This document shows, in pieces, positions 10,901 to 21,289 of a stretch of 64,000 nt of DNA. The notes beneath the pieces are model-generated. The model ran no database searches and was not told the DNA's origin. It saw nothing but the letters and a program-made list of their open reading frames with translations. The stretch is taken from positions 28,634,186 through 28,698,185 of the forward strand of contig OY804585.1 of the NCBI GenBank assembly GCA_963680875.1, written 5' to 3'. A program made the position numbers and the translations under genes. The first letter of the stretch is position 1; every line of letters starts with the position of its first letter. This DNA comes from Bathymodiolus brooksi (lineage: Eukaryota > Mollusca > Bivalvia > Mytilida > Modiolidae).

Positions 10901-13900
10901 TCACATTTTTTGTTCCTATTATGTAATCTGATTAGACAGTCTAAATGGGCAAATATTTCAGACATGGGAGATACATTTAATGGTCGGTTATCACATAATT
11001 CCAGATTATTCAGGGTTCAATCAAGCCAGTTGTACTACATATATATATAAATATATTATATATAAACGTAGTTTTGCTTGTGATACTGTGGAAAATATGT
11101 TGATTGTAGCATACAGCATCCAAAATTCGTGATCAACAATACAGAGATATTGCATGAATATTGGTAATTATTATTCTAAGCAGAATATTATATGTTGCTC
11201 GAATTTGCAAATGCAATTAATATAATACGAGGACTAATATTTATCAATGTTCATGCAATAACCCTTTTATTAGATAGTAGAGTGGTCACACCATTTTAAC
11301 CTGTGGGTGACGTCATGTTTTGAAATACAATTATTGCGTTTGGTTAAATTTTAAATGAAATATTATACTACTATGCAATAAAAACGTAGATATCAAACTT
11401 AGTGCGCACGACTCGTTTCTGGTATAACCTTAATCAGGTATGCTAAAAATAGAAATATTGGAAAGTCAAATAATTTAAAAGTATTTGGGAGCATGAAGAC
11501 CAAAGGGCCTAAACAGGAGAGCCAAAATCGACTAAGGTCACCAATAATATGTTTTACAAGTATAATTTCTTAAACGTCACCAATGTATTTTCCCACTTAT
11601 TCTATTTATTTTAATGTTACTAAATTTATTCAACAAATGATTTATATAACAAATGATATGAATATAGTATATATGGAAACTATGTAGGCAATGCTTGAAC
11701 AAATGATATGAATATAGTATATATGGAAACTATGTAGGCAATGCTTGAACATCTTTTTATGGCTTGTAGTAGCTGTAATAATACATTTGCATGGGTTTAC
11801 AGTATTATGAACATGATGGTTTTTTAGTTTTGGATCAGTGTTTTATTCCACTCTCAGCAATACTTCAGTTATATTTTTGTTGTCAGTTTTATTGGTAGAG
11901 GAAACTGAATTACTGGAATATGAGGAGAAAAGTCAGTCACAAACTTCATCACATAAAGTTGTATCGAGTACTCCTAACCATGTGCCGGAATTGAACTCAT
12001 AACTTGAGTGACAATGTCATATCAATGTGTCATTATGTAAGGTGTAAGATAGGTGTATGACTGTTTTTGATTTTTAATCTAAGAAGAGTTTAAGACCAAA
12101 GGGGTAATCGGAATCCGTAAATCGAAGAACAGGCAACACAATGGCCAAAAGACAGAAGGACAGACAACACAATGGCCAAAAGAAAAAAGGACAAAAGGGA
12201 AAATAACAATCTACAAAACATACATATAAAACGAAAGATCGAGTAACACGAATCCCACGAAAAACCGGTGTGCACTCAGGTGCTCCGGAAGGATAAGCAG
12301 GTCTGGCTGCACTAGTGGCACCGGTCGTATTAATCTAGTTACAAACCCTCTGATAAGTCATGAATGAGGAATAAAGGACCTGGAAGTGTTTACTTATAAA
12401 TGACAGCACAATATGTGAATTACTGTTTTCACATCTACATATCCCATATATCGTGATTTTGTAGGAGGTTGTATAAAATGTACAGGGTTTACTAGTTCTT
12501 TTACGTGTGGTTGTGGTGCTTCCTACAAACAACACAAGATGGTAATAGAGACTGGTGAGGAAAGAGAAGCAAGAGGTCATCCTATAGGTCAAGCCACGCC
12601 TTACGCTGCCATGGGAGGACTTACAGGATTCTCATCTTTAGCGGACGGTTATATGAGGCTAGATCCCAGTGGAAGAGGTAATGAGTGCTTTCATTAGGAA
12701 AATAAAATCAATTGAATCAAGTTTAAAGATCCGTCTTCTATGCTGATAACTTCCATTATACAAATTGGCAAAGTTCTAGATCACTGATCATCTGCCTAAA
12801 TAGCAAACATTATTTCAGAGTTTGTCCATCATTATGGCACAGTCAGGCAAACACACCCTCTATCAAACACACCCTCTATCAAACAATTGGTATTTCTAAA
12901 GAGTAAGTATACGACACCCATCGTAAAGTCATATTTACGTAGAGGACATTTGTCATGTATTAATACTAGTAATTCAGCCAAAGGGTGAAATGATCAAATG
13001 TAATACATACTGGATACTAGAATTTAACATATAATTATCATGTGATTTGTTCTCGTGAAATATTGAATATGTGTCTAAGTCGTGTGTTTGGCTTTTAATG
13101 TATGTATATAAAACCATATTGCATACGTCTTCTTTTCCACGCAGATTACAGACATTAAGTTATAGATGACGTAACTTGATGACATCTCATTTTCGTTTGT
13201 TTTATAGGTGCTCCTAATAAAGGTTTCCTAGAACAATCCATCACATCAGATGACAACCCATTCCTACGTGCTAATATACAAACGATAAAGGCTCACCATA
13301 TGCAGAAGAAAATGCTTGAAGGAGGTTTGTTGAATTAGAAACAATGGCCTGGTAGTTTAATGAGTGCTTATATTTTGATTTCATTCAATGAAATATAGCG
13401 TTTATTCAGGATAGTGCCATATGTTTTTCCTTTACCTATAAACAATTTTAATCATCTGCAGCTCATGGTTGATTACACACGTTCCGCATCAACGAGCGTA
13501 ATCCACTGTTGGTAACCGACGATGGACAGCTTAGTTTGAAAAATGAAAATATAAATGAAGTTTTTCCATCTGATGACAAATATGTAAGTGCAATTTTTCG
13601 ATTTGTGCTCTCAAAAAACTAATTTGAACCTATATGTCCAAAGTTTTGTGCCAGATGGGGCTTTAAGCCTACATGATGAAGGTCCAGAAAGGTGTTACGT
13701 ACATGATGAAGGTCCAGAAACGTGTCACATACATGATGAAGGTCCAGAAACGTGTCACGTACATGATGAAGGTCCAGAAACGTGTCACGTACATGATGAA
13801 GGTCCAGAAACGTGTCACGTACATGATGAAGGTCCAGAAACGTGTCACGTACATGATGAAGGTCCAGAAACGTGTCACGTACATGATGAAGGTCCAGAAA

Positions 13901-15928
13901 CGTGTCACGTACATGATGAAGGTCCAGAAACGTGTCACGTACATGATGAAGGTATTCCAGAAACGTGTCACGTACATGATGAAGGTCCAGAAACGTGTCA
14001 TGTGCACTAAATTAAATATCTACGTTTTTATCATTATTGACAAGATAGTGATGATCTAGGTTTGGGTTATGGATGTTCATCGCCACTTTCAGCAATATTT
14101 CTACTATATCATGACTACCAGACTTAATGAGGAAGGAAACCCCCTGTGTAGGGTAAGTGCCAGGAAACCATAGCAATGGAGGTGGGTATCAGGGTTCGAA
14201 CAGACGTCAGTGGTGTTAAGCTTGTTGTCTGAAGTCAATGACGTTACACACTCGACCCCAGGTCTCACCTATCCTGTTCATGTCCGGTGGCGCATAAGGC
14301 ACGGATGCATTGCCTTCATTATTGTCTGTCTTTGTCTACTGTCTCTGCCCTTTCCCAGCTGTTCACCATGGTTTGTCTTTGTTTGTCACTCTACCGTCCT
14401 TCTCCAAGTTGTTTTACGTCCTTTTTGTTATTTAAATGCACGAGACAATTCATTGCTATATTACTGTTACCGTAATAGATATCAAGTCTAATGCGCCCGA
14501 TGCGTTACTGGTATAATCAGTAATGTTGGTATTATTACTCCCAATGACTGTTAGATTATTTGTCTTTGCACTCTTTGGACTTTGAGCGTACCTGATGAAC
14601 GTTATTCCAGAAACGCATCTTGCGCACTAAATTAGATATCTACGTATGTATTAGTTCATCAGGTTCTTGTGCTGTAATCACAATAATCGTTTGTCTTTGC
14701 TCTAACTTACAGATAAGGGTAGCCCTAGTGTAGGTAAGTTGTGAGTGTTGATTGGTATAAAGGTGCAAAACAAATTGTGGAGAGTGGATTTTTTTTTATT
14801 AATTAAATTTGGCTGGTTATGTTGGATGTGTTTAACGATATAATATGGTGATGGAAATAATGTTTTTCAGAAGGAAAAAGTGTGGAGAATCCTTGGAAAA
14901 TTATTAAAATTGAATTTATTTTTGTGTGTATATTTTTAAGGAATAAGTGGTCCTGAAGATGAGATTTTCAGCGACATCACAGAGCGGGTTTCCCAAATGA
15001 AAAGACCGGGAGAAGATGATATGAGTTACTATGAAAGAAGGTACCAAGAAAGGGTGGGTATTTCAACATTGATTGATATGTTTATTTATCCATTATTGTA
15101 ATATGATGAAATATCTTAAATTCATGGATGCCAATTTTAATGGATTGTTCATAAAAGACATATTGGTAGATTAATAAATTCGTGGGTTCCGAATTTAACA
15201 AATAAAATACCAAATGTATAAAATTGTGTGACTTATTAGTGTTGTGTTGGTCAATGCAAAGATAAATTTTTAGCTCTTTAATTTGTAGATTGCTTGAAGG
15301 ATGTTATGTTATTTTTCAAAATAAATTTGTAAATAAAGCAAAATGTACTAGTATGTATATATGGCCTTATAATTTAGTTTCAATGAACTTACAGTGTAGT
15401 ACAGCAAAGCCTGTAATTAATGTATGCTGATATATTCCCTCTAATATACTTAAACCTGTCATCAAACATTTGGGTTTGCCAGATACTTGAGGAAAGTCAT
15501 TCAAATTACGGCTTATGATTAGGGACCGACCATTTAACTTGCAGTCTATGGGGTTTTTTTTCGTTCAGAATTTTTTTTTCGGACAACCCGAGAGTTAGAA
15601 TATTTGTTTTTTTTCAAAATTTAACATGAGGTTATATGACAAAAACTCTGAATCAGATTATTTTTTTTTCCTCCACCACAATCAGAATATGTTTCCAGCA
15701 ACATTGGGAATCAGAATATTTTTTTTAGAAAAAAACCCATAGCCCCCCCCCTTTGGTATCATCAAACTTTTCTTAGAGTAATAACATATTTCCTCTTTAA
15801 TGTCATTACAGAAAACAGGAGGGAATAGCAAATCAGTTACAGGACCTAATTATGGTCAACTAGGTGCAGGTCAAAGAAGGGCTATTAATGAAAAGCCACG
15901 TTCAGGAAGAGCACAGCCTAAGCAATAA
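7938..15928 (+). CDS. FAM221A: FAM221A orthologue, nine exons
   Basis: Exons: 7938-8014, 9222-9300, 9912-10006, 10529-10719, 12465-12677, 13208-13324, 14713-14733, 14941-15053 and 15812-15928. They total 1023 nt, or 340 residues. All phases agree. Family landmarks appear in order: VDSYLEYKRIVGDDDGGEL, MTPEEFEEYKKKVLP, SPTGMDCKMVGPETPCFCTH, then a Cys-rich block (CRQKGCKC, PLNGSQPIRCTCKH, GGCIKCTGF, TCGCG). After that come PYAAMGGLTGFSSLADGYMR and the C-terminal RPGEDDMSYYERRYQER. These match vertebrate FAM221A almost end to end. The many Cys/His residues suggest metal binding. The biochemical role of the family is not established. The first intron has a GC donor (AG, then GCAAGT) and exon 7 is a 21-nt microexon. 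Introns are filled with SINEs, MITEs and a 30-bp array. No membrane or signal segment is visible. Confidence 0.92.
8245..8460 (+). mobile_element. SINE type C, 5'-truncated
   Basis: It matches the second half of the 34053-34425 element: the TTCTCCGCAAAGCACGCAGC-like region, the GTGAGCTAG...TATAAAA block and the CTCGCCATGATATA tail. It lies inside intron 1 of FAM221A. The tRNA head is missing. Confidence 0.6.
8811..8981. mobile_element. Non-autonomous DNA transposon, 5-bp target duplication
   Basis: A 171-bp element starts with CAGGGGCGGATGCAGG and ends in a decayed copy of the inverted terminus (CCTGGATCAGTCACTG). It is flanked by ATGTG at 8806-8810 and 8982-8986. It is the same family as 40229-40499. 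CAGGGGCGGAT termini are hAT-like. It lies in intron 1 of FAM221A. Confidence 0.75.
9470..9740 (-). mobile_element. Dispersed repeat, family E (retroelement 3' tail type)
   Basis: On the minus strand it carries the sequence seen also at 12060-12330 (minus), 18150-18375 (plus) and 20740-20935 (plus). It includes the GGAGCACCTG, GTGTTACTCGAT and TTTTGGCCATTGTGTTGTC segments. At 20.7 kb the same sequence follows a reverse-transcriptase remnant, which suggests it is a retroelement 3' region. Confidence 0.55.
10060..10300 (+). repeat. SINE tail fragment plus dispersed repeat G
   Basis: 10060-10110 is a minus-strand SINE tail remnant (TTATGGTGTTTGATGCCAC). 10162-10296 matches the reverse complement of 39850-39985: AGTCAGGGTCATTACGG, TTCCGGTTGTTGACTG and GAGTTCGGTAATTTTG. 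The nature of the parent element is unknown. Confidence 0.55.
11381..11570 (-). mobile_element. Dispersed repeat, family D
   Basis: On the minus strand it reads the family-D tail with ACCTGATTAAGGTTATACC and TAGTGCGCACTAAG-like segments ending GATATCTACG. Compare 14560-14645, 47519-47990 and 49093-49285. It is an intronic insertion in FAM221A. Confidence 0.6.
11651..11750. repeat. Exact tandem duplication, 2 x 50 bp
   Basis: The 50 bp starting at 11651 (AAATGATATGAATATAG...) repeat exactly from 11701. The duplication is intronic. Confidence 0.85.
11831..12010 (-). mobile_element. SINE type B, degenerate
   Basis: On the minus strand it retains the ACTGATTGC/GTGATAG head remnants and the core near TCCTCTACCAATAAAACTG. 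The tail reads AGAGTGGAATAAAACAC. It is diverged and the boundaries are approximate. Confidence 0.5.
12060..12330 (-). mobile_element. Dispersed repeat, family E
   Basis: It is colinear with 9470-9740 and with the reverse complement of 18150-18375: GGAGCACCTGAGTGCACACC, CGTGTTACTCGATC, and the GGCCATTGTGTTGTCTGTCC block. The block is partly duplicated here. It lies in FAM221A intron 4, just before exon 5. Confidence 0.6.
13671..14008. repeat. 30-bp tandem array, about 11 copies
   Basis: The unit is ACATGATGAAGGTCCAG plus AAACGTGTCACGT. One late unit carries a 3-bp insertion (GGTATTCCAG). Because 30 is divisible by three, long frames stay open on both strands; they are not genes. The insertion variant and the AAACGTGTCA segment match the tail of dispersed family D (GAACGTTATTCCAGAAACGC at 14597). 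The array is in FAM221A intron 6. Confidence 0.9.
14060..14180 (-). mobile_element. SINE fragment
   Basis: It is the tail and core of the common SINE on the minus strand (GGGTTATGGATGTTCATCGC, TTTCAGCAATATTTCTAC). It ends in 14154-14179, a 26-bp stretch that recurs exactly at 27757-27782, where it bridges a duplication junction. Confidence 0.5.
14560..14645 (+). mobile_element. Family D tail copy
   Basis: It contains GAGCGTACCTGATGAACG, TTATTCCAGAAACGC and TTGCGCACTAAATTAGATAT. A diverged second tail, in reverse, precedes it at 14475-14515 (GATATCAAGTCTAATGCGCC). It lies between the 30-bp array and the microexon. Confidence 0.55.
14713..14733 (+). CDS. FAM221A: FAM221A 21-nt microexon
   Basis: ACTTACAG precedes the exon and GTAAGTTG follows it, which are near-consensus splice sites. 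The exon is phase 1 at both ends, so including it adds seven residues (DKGSPSV) and skipping it keeps the frame. Its position is between the conserved PFLRAN region and the DDMSYYERRY motif. Confidence 0.6.
   Translation: MRVALV
15515..15745. mobile_element. Fold-back, T-rich dispersed element
   Basis: It has an AGGGACCGACCATTTAAC start, and internal inverted CTATGGGGTTTTTTTT and AAAAAACCCATAG segments. Repeated AATCAGAATATTTTTTT blocks run between them. It looks like a MITE-type element in the last FAM221A intron. Its class is undetermined. Confidence 0.45.
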
Positions 15929-16745
15929 ATATGAATTGAAAACAAGTTGGGTTAAGACCTTCTTCTTGTGAAGTTAACATTTATTGTGAATTATATTTAT
16001 AGCTGGTAGAAATATATCCTTGCCTCCTTAGTTTGACTTTAATGACAATTAATTTATCTCTTATAAGATCAGTCTTGTACATGTATGCCATTGTCCTATT
16101 TATTATGGGTGTGAATACTTTTAGTCCTGTGTTAGCTTATTTTCTATGGTAATATCTGTTAAAAAGTGTTTTAAAATTGTGAAGATATTTGTGAAGGCTG
16201 TCGAAATGGTCAAGTACATCTAACTTTTGATTAAAAGGCAACAAAAGAGTTTAGTGATGTGCAATTAATAATATAGGAAGTATATTTTTTTAGTTTTCAG
16301 ACACTTATTTCCATGCTGTAGTTTATTCAACATTAATCAGATGTGTGATGCTATATTCTATTGTGATATTTATATTTGATCTTGATATATAAGAAAATGT
16401 ATATTTGTATGCTATGAATTCATTTATAATCGTTGGATACATAATTTCGTGGGATTTTTTTGCGAGTTTTTTGTCACCCAAATGTTCATATCCATAAGAT
16501 ACAAACTAGAATTTAAAGTAATGATCATGACATCAAACCTACAAAATCAGCTGTCAAAAACAACACTAATTGTCTGCCAATGCACGAAATTTCAGATCAA
16601 CGAAAATAAGTGAATCCACAATATATTGTATGCAGTTTATAAATTGTTGCAATGCATGCTACGTTTTGTATGTAAAACTTGCCATTCTAGCCTTCTCGTC
16701 ATATGCGTATTTTATTTACATTTTTATTTTTCATATTCAAATTTG
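15929..16745. other. FAM221A 3' flank, AT-rich
   Basis: This is the probable 3' UTR of FAM221A. An AATAAA overlaps the stop region at 15924-15929 and other AT-rich signals follow. No other gene was seen. Confidence 0.45.
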
Positions 16746-16747
16746 CT

Positions 16748-17138
16748 GAAAACCGTCCAATCTATATTTTGTGGGGAAAAAACCGTCCAATCTATATTTT
16801 GTGGGGGAAAAACCGTCCAATCTATATTTTGTGAGGAAAAAACCGTCCAATCTATATTTTGTGGGGAAAAAACCGTCCAATCTATATTTTGTGTGGGAAA
16901 AACCGTCCAATCTATATTTTGTGAGGAAAAAACCGTCCAATCTATATTTTGTGGGGGAAAAACCGTCCAATCTATATTTTGTGGGGAAAAAACCGTCCAA
17001 TCTACATTTTGTGGGGAAAAAACCGTCCAATCTATATTTTGTGTTTGAAAAACCGTCCAATCTATATTTTGTGTTTGAAAAACCGTCCAATCTATATTTT
17101 GTGCTTGAAAAACCGTCCAATCTATATTTTGTGTTTGT
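16748..17138. repeat. 30-bp tandem array, about 13 copies
   Basis: The unit is AAAACCGTCCAATC plus TATATTTTGTGGGG. Variation is concentrated in the last four or five bases (GGGG, GAGG, TGGG, TTTG, CTTG). The unit length is divisible by three, so frames stay open on both strands without being genes. Confidence 0.9.
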
Positions 17139-17399
17139 TTGATTTTTGTCACTTGTTAATTGCACATTGATGCAGTAGTATTACAATAACTATTACAATA
17201 ACTTTGATAGCTATTTTTAGTCATTCTGTGATATATATTTATTGTTTTATAACATTCTGCCATGAATAGGGTAAAGAAATGTTAATTACTGTCTTATCAT
17301 TGATGAATACATATTTATATATATAAATGATTACAACATTATTTATTAAATAGTAAATAAATGTTAAATAAATCTGAAGGGACAATCAAGAGACAATCC

Positions 17400-18095
17400 A
17401 AGAACATGGGCTACATTGCGTATACAAGACACAGGACGAAGTCTAACAAAGCAAGAACATGGGCAACATTGCGTATACAAGACACAGGACGAAGTCTAAC
17501 AAAGCAAGAACATGGGCAACATTGCATATACAAGACACAGGACGAAGTCTAACAAAGCAAGAACATGGGCAAAATTGCGTATACAAGACACAGGACGAAG
17601 TCTAACAAAGCAAGACCATGGGCAACATTGCGTATACAAGACATAGGACGAAGTCTAACAAAGCAAGAACATTGGCAACATTGCGTATACAAAGCATAGG
17701 ACGAAGTCTAACAAAGCAAGAACATGGGCAACATTGCGTATACAAGACACAGGACGAAGTCTAACAAAGCAAGAACATGGGCAACATTGCGTATACAAGA
17801 CACAGGACGAAATCTAACAAAGCAAGAACATGGGCAACATTGCATATACAAGACACAGGACGAAGTCTAACAAAGCAAGAACATGGGCAAAATTGTGTAT
17901 ACAAGACACAGGACGAAGTCTAACAAAGCAAGACCATGGGCAACATTGCGTATACAAGACATAGGACGAAGTCTAACAAAGCAAGAACATTGGCAACATT
18001 GCGTATACAAAGCATAGGACGAAGTCTAACAAAGCAAGAACATGGGCAACATTGCGTATACAAGACACAGGACGAAGTCTAACAAAGCAAGAACA
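17400..18095. repeat. 53-bp tandem array, about 13 copies
   Basis: The unit runs GAACATGGGCAACATTGCG, TATACAAGACACAGGACG, AAGTCTAACAAAGCAA. Flanks on both sides (GGGACAATCAAGAGACAATCC before, AACACAGAAAACTATAAAG after) match dispersed family F (36290-36480, 55915-56110). The array therefore lies inside one such copy. A roughly 370-bp block of seven variant units occurs twice. Confidence 0.9.
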
Positions 18096-18149
18096 AACAA
18101 AGCACAACAACACAGAAAACTATAAAGATCCTAACATACTAGATTAACA

Positions 18150-18375
18150 CGACGGGTGTCACTAGTGGAGCAGGAACTGTTTACCCTTCCAGAGCACCTG
18201 AGTTCACCCCCGGTTGTTAGTGGGGTTCGTGTTACTCGATATTTAGTTGTATATGTATGTTTTGTAAATCGTTGTTTGTCCTTTTGTAATTTTTCTTTTG
18301 GCCATTGTGTTGTCTGTTCTTCTTCGATATACGGATTCTGATTACACCTTTGGTATCTTCAAACTCTTCTTCATA
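18150..18375 (+). mobile_element. Dispersed repeat, family E
   Basis: It contains AGTGGAGCAGGAACTG, CAGAGCACCTGAGTTCACC, GGTTCGTGTTACTCGAT and TTTTGGCCATTGTGTTGTC, ending near CCTTTGGTATCTTCAAAC. It is the same family as 9470, 12060 and 20740. Confidence 0.65.
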
Positions 18376-18789
18376 CACCGAGGGTAAACCCATGTGTTCG
18401 TAGCATATACTTATCATGAACATAGTGATATGACCAATGATTGGTCGATCGATTTAAATGGCTGTTTTATATCTATTTTAGCGATGATATCGTGACCACT
18501 ATAGGTACAGTGCTGGACAATCTGGTTAAAATCACATCTCTCACCTGCTCCAAATATAATATTAGTTTTATTAAACAGTCGATAGCCTCAACCATCATTT
18601 AAATATTAGATAGTATACATCGTAAGATATAATAGTGAAACAATAGTTAACTTTGAACCAAAATCTAATTGCTAATACAATCTTTCTTCGTCTGTACTGT
18701 ACGCAACTGACAGAATACTTTCCAAAAAGGTGTTAACATCTTTAGAAAAACCTTTTGATAAATCTGTTAAAATCCTTGATTTTAATATA

Positions 18790-18925
18790 CCAACCGCACC
18801 CGCGGTTTAGTAATAGTTTAGTACTCAGAAATACGGTGACGTTAAAAAATGTATGAATACATACTGCAAGCTCGAGCGTAGTGTCTGAGCTGTGAAATAT
18901 AAATTCAATACGCGGGTGCGGTTGG
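18790..18925. mobile_element. 136-bp MITE with TA target duplication
   Basis: It has inverted ends CCAACCGCACCCGCG and CGCGGGTGCGGTTGG, each flanked by TA (18788-18789, 18926-18927). It has no coding capacity. It abuts a reverse-transcriptase remnant. Confidence 0.7.
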
Positions 18926-18934
18926 TATGTTACT

Positions 18935-19333
18935 ATCAAGGTGTATACCATTCATAAAGCCAAAACTGAACTCGTCTCCTTTGTCATAGAGTATGGTAGA
19001 AGCTTGATCACTGGTGTCAAATTTGAGGTAAATCTCACGAAATGGGGTAGAGGAAGCTGTTTCTGTTGGTCATTTTATCTCAAGTTCTTTTGGGATATAT
19101 TGATGGAATCCAACTGTCTCATAGGAGTAAAGAAAAAAATATCGGTAAGGAGGGGGCACCGTGTATTCCCATCGGTATGTCGATGACTTGTTGAAAATGT
19201 GCCCTCCGAACTCAACAAATATGTTATCGATAAGGAACTTCAACATACTGATAACATCATTTTCTGTGTAGCAATTGTTGGTGATTGGTTCGTGCTTGAC
19301 AAAATAAGTTAATTCGTTACCCAAAACTATCAA
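18935..19333 (-). pseudogene. Penelope-like reverse-transcriptase remnant
   Basis: On the minus strand it reads NNCYTENDVISMLKFLIDN, then IFVEFGGHIF, then a frame-disturbed segment where the usual IPMGTNCAPLLADLFLYSYE block should be, ending FFLYSYE. Further in, pieces such as DTSDQAS and ILYDKGDEF resemble the SASYLDL and KLYDKRDDF blocks of the same protein, with an internal deletion. The domain is broken by frameshifts. It belongs to an RT family abundant in mollusc genomes. The Penelope-like assignment is from memory of the motif set. Confidence 0.6.
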
Positions 19334-20104
19334 CTAATGCATTTATAAGGTAATATAACGCTCCGCTTCATTAGATTAAATGAATCCTTACATGTAAGTA
19401 TAACATTGATTGATTGGTTGGTGTTAAGCGACAATTTTAGCAGAATTTCGGCAATATCGTGGCATGAACAAATTATATTGAATTAACGATATCATAGCTA
19501 GAAAACCCCTAAAAACAAGACAAAGAGCGTGACAATATGCAAACACCAAACACTCATTTACATCCCTTCCCGTGCACAGTGAATTGTTTACTCGACTTGT
19601 CCCGTACAGACAGCTAACGTCAGTGGCGTAGTTTTTATGTATACTTGAGTATCTACGTCATTTGCGACAAAAAATGATAAAACAAAATGAGAGAGAGATA
19701 CTTACATTTCTGTCACAGTGTGGTTGACTTGAAATTTAATAACTTGTTTAGGAATATCGATATTGCCTGTTTCAGTGATTTTCTAATTGAATTGTGGACC
19801 TGTTCTGGTGGTGTTTTTGTTTCATTTTCCTTATTATTATTACGAATCTTTCTAATTGAAATCAAAATTAGATGTTTCTGATATTTTGTGCCAATAATAG
19901 TGCATATAGCAAACATAAGATCTAACGGAGACATCTAATTATGATTAGATTGAAATCTTTTTACAACTAGGTGTTGTCTCTTTTCAACGTTTGATGTACT
20001 GTCCGTAATCCTTGAAAGTCGTACATTGCAACCCAGTTGACCGTGTCAAACATTTGATCTGCGATTTATTATGGATAAATCTATAAAATAAAAAGTGTTC
20101 GTGA

Positions 20105-20660
20105 CTTTTTTAGTGCCATGCTAATTGTACCCATTTGCTTGCCCATTTGTTTCTTAATTTGCATGAGACAGACTTCATTCATGGGCTTCTCAAGACGAAT
20201 GACAAGAGGCTATCCCGATTCTTTAATTTCATATTTCACTATATACATGTAGATAACCAAAATAATTCCAAACTTGGTGATTATCTTGATCACATCTATC
20301 CCATTGAACTTGAAATAAAGTATACCACAGATACAGCTAGGTCTGCTTCATACCTTGACCTACACATAGCAATTGACGGTGAATGAACGAAGCTTTACGA
20401 CAAAAGAGATGATTACAATTTTCCAATTGTGAACTTTCCATTTACATGTAGCAATATTCCAGCAGCACCTGTATATGGAGTAAATCTAAGTTGATGCGAT
20501 ATTCCAGAGCTTGTAGTTTCTATCATGATTTCCTTGATAGAGGATTGCTGCTAACAACCAAGGGTTCCTAATGATTACGTTGAAGTCGTCACTTCGCAAG
20601 TTTTACGGTCGCCACCATGACTTGGTTAACAGTTACGGAATAACCATGTCACAAATAACC
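20105..20660 (+). pseudogene. Penelope-like reverse-transcriptase remnant
   Basis: It continues the same RT family: ETDFIHGLLKTNDKRLSRFF, NFIFHYIHVDNQNNSKLGDY, IYPIELEIKYTTDTARSAS, YLDLHIAIDGE, then a TGA stop. Out-of-frame pieces follow: KLYDKRDDYNFPIVNFPF, CSNIPAAPVYGV, YHDFLDRGLLLT. The catalytic YIDD is altered to YIHV and at least three disruptions are visible, so it is inactive. Confidence 0.7.
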
Positions 20661-20739
20661 ACGGATATGTTCCCTTGGTTGCAATCACAATCCATCCCTT
20701 TCTTCATACATGATTTACTACCGGATTTTTGACAAGAGT

Positions 20740-20935
20740 AACATGACTGGTGCTTCAAGTAGAGCAGGAACTGTAAGTTACCCTTCCGGTGCAACCAAGT
20801 TCCCCCTGTTTTTGTGGGGTTGGTATTGCTCATTCTTTTGTTTTTTGTGAAGTGTGTAGTAGATCATCATTGTTTGTCTTTTTGTCCTTTTTCTATTGTA
20901 TCTTTGAATTGATGCTCTCTTCAAATCATTTGAAA
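20740..20935 (+). mobile_element. Family E tail following the RT remnant
   Basis: It contains ACTGGTGCTTCAAGTAGAGC, AGGAACTG, TTACCCTTCCGG and CATTGTTTGTCTTTTTGTCC. Its position directly downstream of the RT fragment suggests family E is the 3' region of that retroelement. Confidence 0.55.
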
Positions 20936-21039
20936 AAGATTAAACCTGACAATAAATGATTTAAAAAGAGCTTTCATTTTTAAAGTAATGTACTGATCCG
21001 TAAATGATTTTAAAGATTTAGTTAAAGTAATATTACACC

Positions 21040-21285
21040 AGTTTTGGATGCAGAAAATTTTCCATGAAAATTCAATTTGGAATACGGCGGTACCTTTACT
21101 AAGCTATTCGTGCATGTTTCAAGTCGAAATATGTTCCCAACAACTAGAAATCTGCAAATCCGTGTGCATGTTTATCGTCCTCGCCATTGCGTTGTGGAGA
21201 CTGATTAACTTTCGGTTGTTTTGTTCCGATGATTGCCGATCATGACCTCGTGAAGAAAAGATAAACAATCATGGATGCTGAGGTA
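21040..21285 (+). promoter_or_regulatory. CpG-richer patch with candidate first exon
   Basis: Compared with its AT-rich surroundings this patch has many CG dinucleotides (ATTCGTGC, CGTCCTCGCC, GTTCCGATGATTGCCG). It is followed by ATGGATGCTGAG and a strong GTAAGC donor at 21270-21287. This could be a promoter and 5' exon of the downstream plus-strand gene. No exon connecting it in phase to 41507 was found. Confidence 0.3.
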
Positions 21286-21289
21286 AGCA

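Noticed and set aside
13460..13568. Possible extra FAM221A exon before a good GTAAGT donor at 13569
   Set aside because: All three frames from the available acceptors (CTGCAG, GACAG, CTTAG) hit stops in the phase required by the preceding exon.
13588..14059. Long open frames on both strands with HDEGPETCHV-type protein repeats
   Set aside because: They are a by-product of a 30-bp tandem array (length divisible by three) in a FAM221A intron; no splice or family support.
16626..17170. Five overlapping open frames with ten-residue protein repeats
   Set aside because: Same reason: a 30-bp array downstream of FAM221A. Frames are open on both strands simultaneously.
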